Origin: an uncultured Thalassolituus sp.
GTDB lineage: Bacteria; Pseudomonadota; Gammaproteobacteria; Pseudomonadales; Oceanobacteraceae
Length of the DNA: 58,029 nt
Assembly (NCBI GenBank): GCA_913061435.1
Contig: CAJXUK010000016.1
Coordinates: 1-58,029, forward strand
Direction: 5' to 3'
Positions 54,435 to 58,029 of this stretch are shown piece by piece; the first letter of the stretch is position 1; each line of letters begins with the position of its first letter. The position numbers and the translations under genes were made by a program. Below the pieces are notes generated by a model. That model searched no databases. It had not been told where the DNA came from and saw nothing but the letters and a program-made list of their open reading frames with translations.

Positions 54435-55171
54435 GAGCAAGGAAATGTTGGTACTCCAGGTTCTACACAAGCGGCACAAGTAGGCATGCGATATTCATTT
54501 TTCCATTGGGGTTTGCATCAATGGGCAACATTTACCGTTGTTGGTTTGGCAATTACTTATGTGCGTTTTCGTCATAATAGTTATGGCTTAATCAGTGAAA
54601 CATTCCGACCACTGTTGGGTAATCGAGTCGATAAAGGCTGGGTAAAAGCCATTGATATTTAGGCAATATCATCCAAATGAGTTTGGTAACAACGCCATAT
54701 TCCAGTGGGCACTGGGTAGAAGAATGGACTATTTTTTATTGGGCTTAGGGACTGAGTTGGGCGCCTTTTGTTGGGAGTTTTATTGCTCGCATTTCTAAAG
54801 GTCGTACAATCCGCGAGTTCGTTTTAGGCGTTATGATTGTGCCTGTTTTATTAAGTATGCTGTGGTTTTCTACTTTTGGTGGTACAGCTATTTATTATGA
54901 GTTATTTCAAGGTGCTGAAATAGCGGCAGCGGTTTTGGCCGCGTTTCCATTTATGATTTTAATGATTGTAATGGCATATTTCCTGTATCGAAATTTGTCG
55001 TTGGAGTGGCAACGACACGAAGAAACAGAAAAATTGTTGAATTCTCGTATCGAGCAACTTTTGCTTAGGGAATCTGAAAAAGAAGCGGTGATTCAGGCAG
55101 GAATAGAAGCACACCCAACGGTAGAAGATACTGTAAGTGAAACTGATGAGAGTCACCTGCGTATTAGCTAA
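54435..55171 (+). pseudogene. Decayed BCCT (betaine/carnitine/choline) transporter
   Basis: Fragments of a BCCT transporter are recognisable. Frame one (54435-54662) reads GTPGSTQAAQVGMRYSFFHW, then GLHQWATFTVVGLAITYVRF and GNRVDKGWVKAIDI before a stop. About 200 residues of a normal transporter are then missing. A later frame gives VEEWTIFYWA, an in-frame TAG (54750-54752), then [35 protein letters not shown] and a charged cytoplasmic tail to 55171. The 54833-55171 open frame is just the last part of this wreck. The N-terminal helices are also absent. Intact relatives import glycine betaine or choline for osmoprotection. Confidence 0.82.
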
Positions 55172-55233
55172 TAGTTTGGCTTAAAGTGTGTTTGGGTTCG
55201 TTATCATTATTGATTTGTCTTTCGAGAGACTAT

Positions 55234-55273
55234 AAAAAAGCCGTTAATCTTACGATTAACGGCTTTATTTTTT
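55234..55273. terminator. Rho-independent terminator, probably of gcvP
   Basis: A perfect 13-bp stem (55237-55249 with 55254-55266, loop TTAC) has six A on its left, giving a T run on the minus strand after gcvP, and a weaker T-rich stretch on the right for the pseudogene side. Confidence 0.9.
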
Positions 55274-55324
55274 ATGAAAACAAAAGGTTTAGATTAACCT
55301 TTAACCAAAAGTTTAAATAAAGAT

Positions 55325-58029
55325 TTAATCTTCGTAGTTTTCAATCGCAGGGCAAGAACAAATCAAGTTACGGTCGCCGTATACGTCATCGACACGGCCA
55401 ACCGTTGGCCAGAATTTATGAGCGCCCAAGTTGTTGGTTGGGAAGGCGGCAAGTTCACGAGAATAGGGACGATCCCATTCACCGGTAACCGCTGCTGCTG
55501 TATGTGGTGCGTTTTTCAATGGGTTGTTGTCTGCATCAAGTTCACCGTTTTGAATCGCGACTACTTCGCCTTTAATAGCGATCATGGCGTCGGCAAAGCG
55601 GTCAATTTCTGCTTTGCTTTCTGATTCTGTTGGCTCGATCATGAAGGTTCCGGCAACCGGGAACGACATGGTCGGGGCGTGGAAACCATAATCCATTAAA
55701 CGTTTGGCGATATCCACTTCGGTGATGCCGGTTTGTTCTTTAATGGGGCGCAAATCAATGATGCATTCGTGGGCAACTAATCCATTTTTACCTGTGTATA
55801 AAATGGGGTAGTAATCGCTTAAACGCTTGGCTAAGTAGTTGGCTTTAAGCAAGGCGTGTTGTGTCGCTTTGCGTAATCCTTTACCGCCCATTAGGGTAAT
55901 ATACATCCAAGAAATTGTTAGGATGCTGGCGCTGCCATAAGGGGTTGAAGAAACCGGCCCTTGGCCTTTGCTTTCGCTGTCGATTGGGCGAACCTTGTGG
56001 TTGGCAACAAACGGCGCTAAATGCGCTGCAACGCCAATTGGCCCCATGCCTGGGCCACCGCCACCGTGTGGAATAGCGAAGGTTTTGTGCAGGTTCATGT
56101 GGGTTACATCGGCACCTAAATAAGCCGGTTGTGTGATACCCACCTGTGCGTTTAGGTTAGCGCCGTCCATGTAAACTTGGCCGCCTAAGCTGTGTACCAG
56201 TTCACAAATTTCTTTAATGCCTTCTTCGTAAACACCGTGGGTCGATGGGTAGGTGATCATTAGGCAAGATAAGTTGTCGCCAATTTCTTCGGCTTTGGCT
56301 TTTAAATCGGCAAAGTCTACGTTGCCCAGTTCATCACAGTTGGTTACAACTACTTTCATCGATGCCATTTGTGCCGATGCTGGGTTAGTACCGTGGGCTG
56401 AGCGAGGAATTAAGCAGACGTTACGGTGACCTTCGCCACGGCTTTCGTGATACTTTTTGATCGCTAACAAGCCCGCATACTCGCCTTGTGCACCTGAGTT
56501 TGGCTGCATACAAATAGCAGGAAAGCCTGTGACTGTTTTTAGGTAGTCGTCTAACTCAGCAATCATTTGCTCGTAACCCACGGTTTGATCTTTGGGAGCA
56601 AATGGGTGAATGTTAGAGAACTCAGGCCAAGACAGCGGAATCATTTGCGTGGTGGCGTTTAGTTTCATGGTGCAAGAACCCAGCGTGATCATTGAATGAT
56701 TCATTGCTAAATCTTTGACTTCCAAGCTCTTCATGTAGCGCAGCATTTCGTGTTCGCTGTGATACGTATTGAACGTTGGGTGGGTTAAAAACTCGGTTGT
56801 GCGTTGTAAGTCTGCTGGAATCGAACTCGAGCCATTGTTGCTTTCTTGAGCAACTATCTCGGCATCTAGAGCATATACGTCTAATTCTAAGTCTTCTATG
56901 GCTTTGCCAATAAAGATGTTCAGTAGTTCTTGAACATCAGCCGCAGAGGTTTTTTCGTGCAGAGTAACACCTAAAGAAACTGAGCTATCAAGGCGTAAGT
57001 TCACTCCGGCAGCAAGGGCACGTTGAATAACATCGTCGCGGTCGTCGGTTTTAATCGTAAGGGTATCAAACCAGCTATCGTTAACGATTGTTAAGCCGGC
57101 TTTTTGTAGGCCTAGCGCTAAAATATCGGTTAAACGATGTATGCGACCGGCGATGGTTTTTAAGCCTTGTGGACCATGATAAACCGCGTAAAACGACGAT
57201 AAATTTGCTAATAATGCTTGCGCAGTACATATATTGGAGTTGGCTTTTTCGCGGCGAATGTGTTGCTCGCGGGTTTGCAATGCCATGCGCAGCGCTTTAT
57301 TGCCATGAGAGTCGATAGATACGCCAATAATGCGGCCAGGAATCGAACGTTTGTATTTGTCTCTGGTCGCAAAGAAAGCAGCATGTGGGCCGCCAAAACC
57401 CATGGGAACACCAAAGTGTTGGGCGTTACCTAGTGCTATATCGGCACCCATTTCGGCAGGTGTTTTCAGCGCTACTAACGCCATCAGGTCGGTGGCGACT
57501 GTGGCTAGGGCGTCTTTTTCGTGAAGGGCATTGATGACATCGGTAAAATCTTCGATGTTACCGGCTTTGCCTGGGTATTGAAAAATAGCACCAAAAACGT
57601 CGGCTTTAGCAGCTTCTTGTGCTGGGCCAACTAATACATCCCAACCAAAGGCTTCGGCGCGGGTTTTTATTAGATCGATGGTCTGCGGTAGGCAGTTTTC
57701 GTCAACATAATAAGTATTTGATTTGTTTTTACGCACGCTGCGCTTGGTCATGGCCATGGCTTCAGCGGCGGCGGTGCCTTCATCTAACAAGGATGCGTTA
57801 GACAGTTCCATTCCCGTCATATCACACACCAGTTGTTGGAAGTTTAATAATGCTTCCAAGCGGCCTTGTGCAATTTCTGGCTGATAAGGGGTGTAAGAGG
57901 TGTACCAGCCGGGATTTTCCAACACGTTACGCATGATCACTGGAGGAATAATCGTATCGTTATAACCCATGCCTATGTAGCTTTTGAAAACCTTGTTCTG
58001 GTCTGCAAGAGTGCGCAGATAATTAATGG
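55325..58029 (-). CDS. gcvP: Glycine dehydrogenase (decarboxylating), P protein, 5' end outside window
   Basis: GcvP is the PLP-dependent decarboxylase of the glycine cleavage system. About 900 residues are visible: [21 protein letters not shown] in the N-terminal half, [20 protein letters not shown], and the PLP lysine in [21 protein letters not shown], then EYHPTxx-type C-terminal blocks around [10 protein letters not shown]. The frame stays open upstream of the apparent ATG at 57970 ([19 protein letters not shown]), which is conserved GcvP sequence, so the true start lies beyond 58029. The other gcv genes are presumably just upstream, outside the window. A terminator follows the stop. Confidence 0.96.
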   Translation of the reverse strand, partial: INYLRTLADQNKVFKSYIGMGYNDTIIPPVIMRNVLENPGWYTSYTPYQPEIAQGRLEALLNFQQLVCDMTGMELSNASLLDEGTAAAEAMAMTKRSVRKNKSNTYYVDENCLPQTIDLIKTRAEAFGWDVLVGPAQEAAKADVFGAIFQYPGKAGNIEDFTDVINALHEKDALATVATDLMALVALKTPAEMGADIALGNAQHFGVPMGFGGPHAAFFATRDKYKRSIPGRIIGVSIDSHGNKALRMALQTREQHIRREKANSNICTAQALLANLSSFYAVYHGPQGLKTIAGRIHRLTDILALGLQKAGLTIVNDSWFDTLTIKTDDRDDVIQRALAAGVNLRLDSSVSLGVTLHEKTSAADVQELLNIFIGKAIEDLELDVYALDAEIVAQESNNGSSSIPADLQRTTEFLTHPTFNTYHSEHEMLRYMKSLEVKDLAMNHSMITLGSCTMKLNATTQMIPLSWPEFSNIHPFAPKDQTVGYEQMIAELDDYLKTVTGFPAICMQPNSGAQGEYAGLLAIKKYHESRGEGHRNVCLIPRSAHGTNPASAQMASMKVVVTNCDELGNVDFADLKAKAEEIGDNLSCLMITYPSTHGVYEEGIKEICELVHSLGGQVYMDGANLNAQVGITQPAYLGADVTHMNLHKTFAIPHGGGGPGMGPIGVAAHLAPFVANHKVRPIDSESKGQGPVSSTPYGSASILTISWMYITLMGGKGLRKATQHALLKANYLAKRLSDYYPILYTGKNGLVAHECIIDLRPIKEQTGITEVDIAKRLMDYGFHAPTMSFPVAGTFMIEPTESESKAEIDRFADAMIAIKGEVVAIQNGELDADNNPLKNAPHTAAAVTGEWDRPYSRELAAFPTNNLGAHKFWPTVGRVDDVYGDRNLICSCPAIENYED

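Noticed and set aside
54833..55171. Independent 112-residue hypothetical protein gene
   Set aside because: It is the in-frame tail of the BCCT pseudogene, has no ribosome site and starts inside a conserved BCCT segment.

Overview
The window reads as chromosomal DNA of a marine or halophilic gammaproteobacterium, probably an Oceanospirillales-type heterotroph; I cannot name the genus. Supporting signs are an initiator tRNA-fMet of gammaproteobacterial type, outer-membrane phospholipase A (so a Gram-negative cell), a group-2 Mrp sodium/proton antiporter, CTGT-N8-ACAG LexA boxes, a long-form PurC, several lipid and fatty-acid genes, and the remains of a BCCT betaine-type transporter. Almost all of it is ordinary core genome, densely packed, with clear rho-independent terminators.

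Layout. 1-5.7 kb: 3' end of tRNA-fMet, folM and folK (pterin/folate, convergent), pldA, an ATP-NAD kinase-like protein and a secreted ExeM-type nuclease. 5.7-9.7 kb: TatD hydrolase, then a divergent FabG-like reductase / thiolase pair. 9.7-13.5 kb: a PLP racemase-like protein translationally coupled to a DUF819 membrane protein, and an exported metallo-beta-lactamase-fold hydrolase. 13.5-18.5 kb: queC-queE (queuosine precursor), argG, an SDR and purC. 18.5-24.7 kb: GMC oxidoreductase and secreted sphingomyelinase sharing a divergent region with a perfect FNR/Anr box, a Cache chemoreceptor, DUF3817 and a small lipoprotein.

24.8-30 kb is the most accessory-looking part. It holds a coupled two-gene operon encoding a Nudix-methyltransferase fusion and a PLD-like/SF2 helicase/S24-like/DUF3427 protein, followed by a MOSC protein and a startless remnant that looks like an XRE-type regulator. 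The operon looks visibly more AT-rich than its neighbours and is the best candidate for an undescribed DNA-processing or defence system. 30-33.1 kb: a DUF1704 (QEGLA-motif) metallopeptidase-like gene and umuDC under two perfect LexA boxes. 33.1-44.2 kb: GST, an RND efflux pump (adaptor + transporter, no outer-membrane channel) and the six-gene mrp operon with mrpA fused to mrpB. 44.4-47.5 kb: LysR regulator divergent from the glutathione-dependent formaldehyde detoxification pair adhC-fghA. 47.4-51.8 kb: a tiny DUF6435 gene coupled to a DCC-family gene, a DUF4397 lipoprotein and a DmdC-type acyl-CoA dehydrogenase. 51.9-54.3 kb: chemoreceptor-like gene followed by a divergent RpoD/RpoS-type sigma factor whose Shine-Dalgarno sequence lies in one arm of a near-perfect 42-nt palindrome. 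54.4-55.2 kb: a decayed BCCT transporter pseudogene. 55.3 kb to the end: gcvP, truncated by the window edge.

Two themes cut across genes. Short (12-18 bp) tandem duplications recur at gene ends and start regions. Also, argG, purC and probably queC share a -10 element followed by a GC-rich discriminator. All functional calls rest on motifs and remembered family features; no database search was run.
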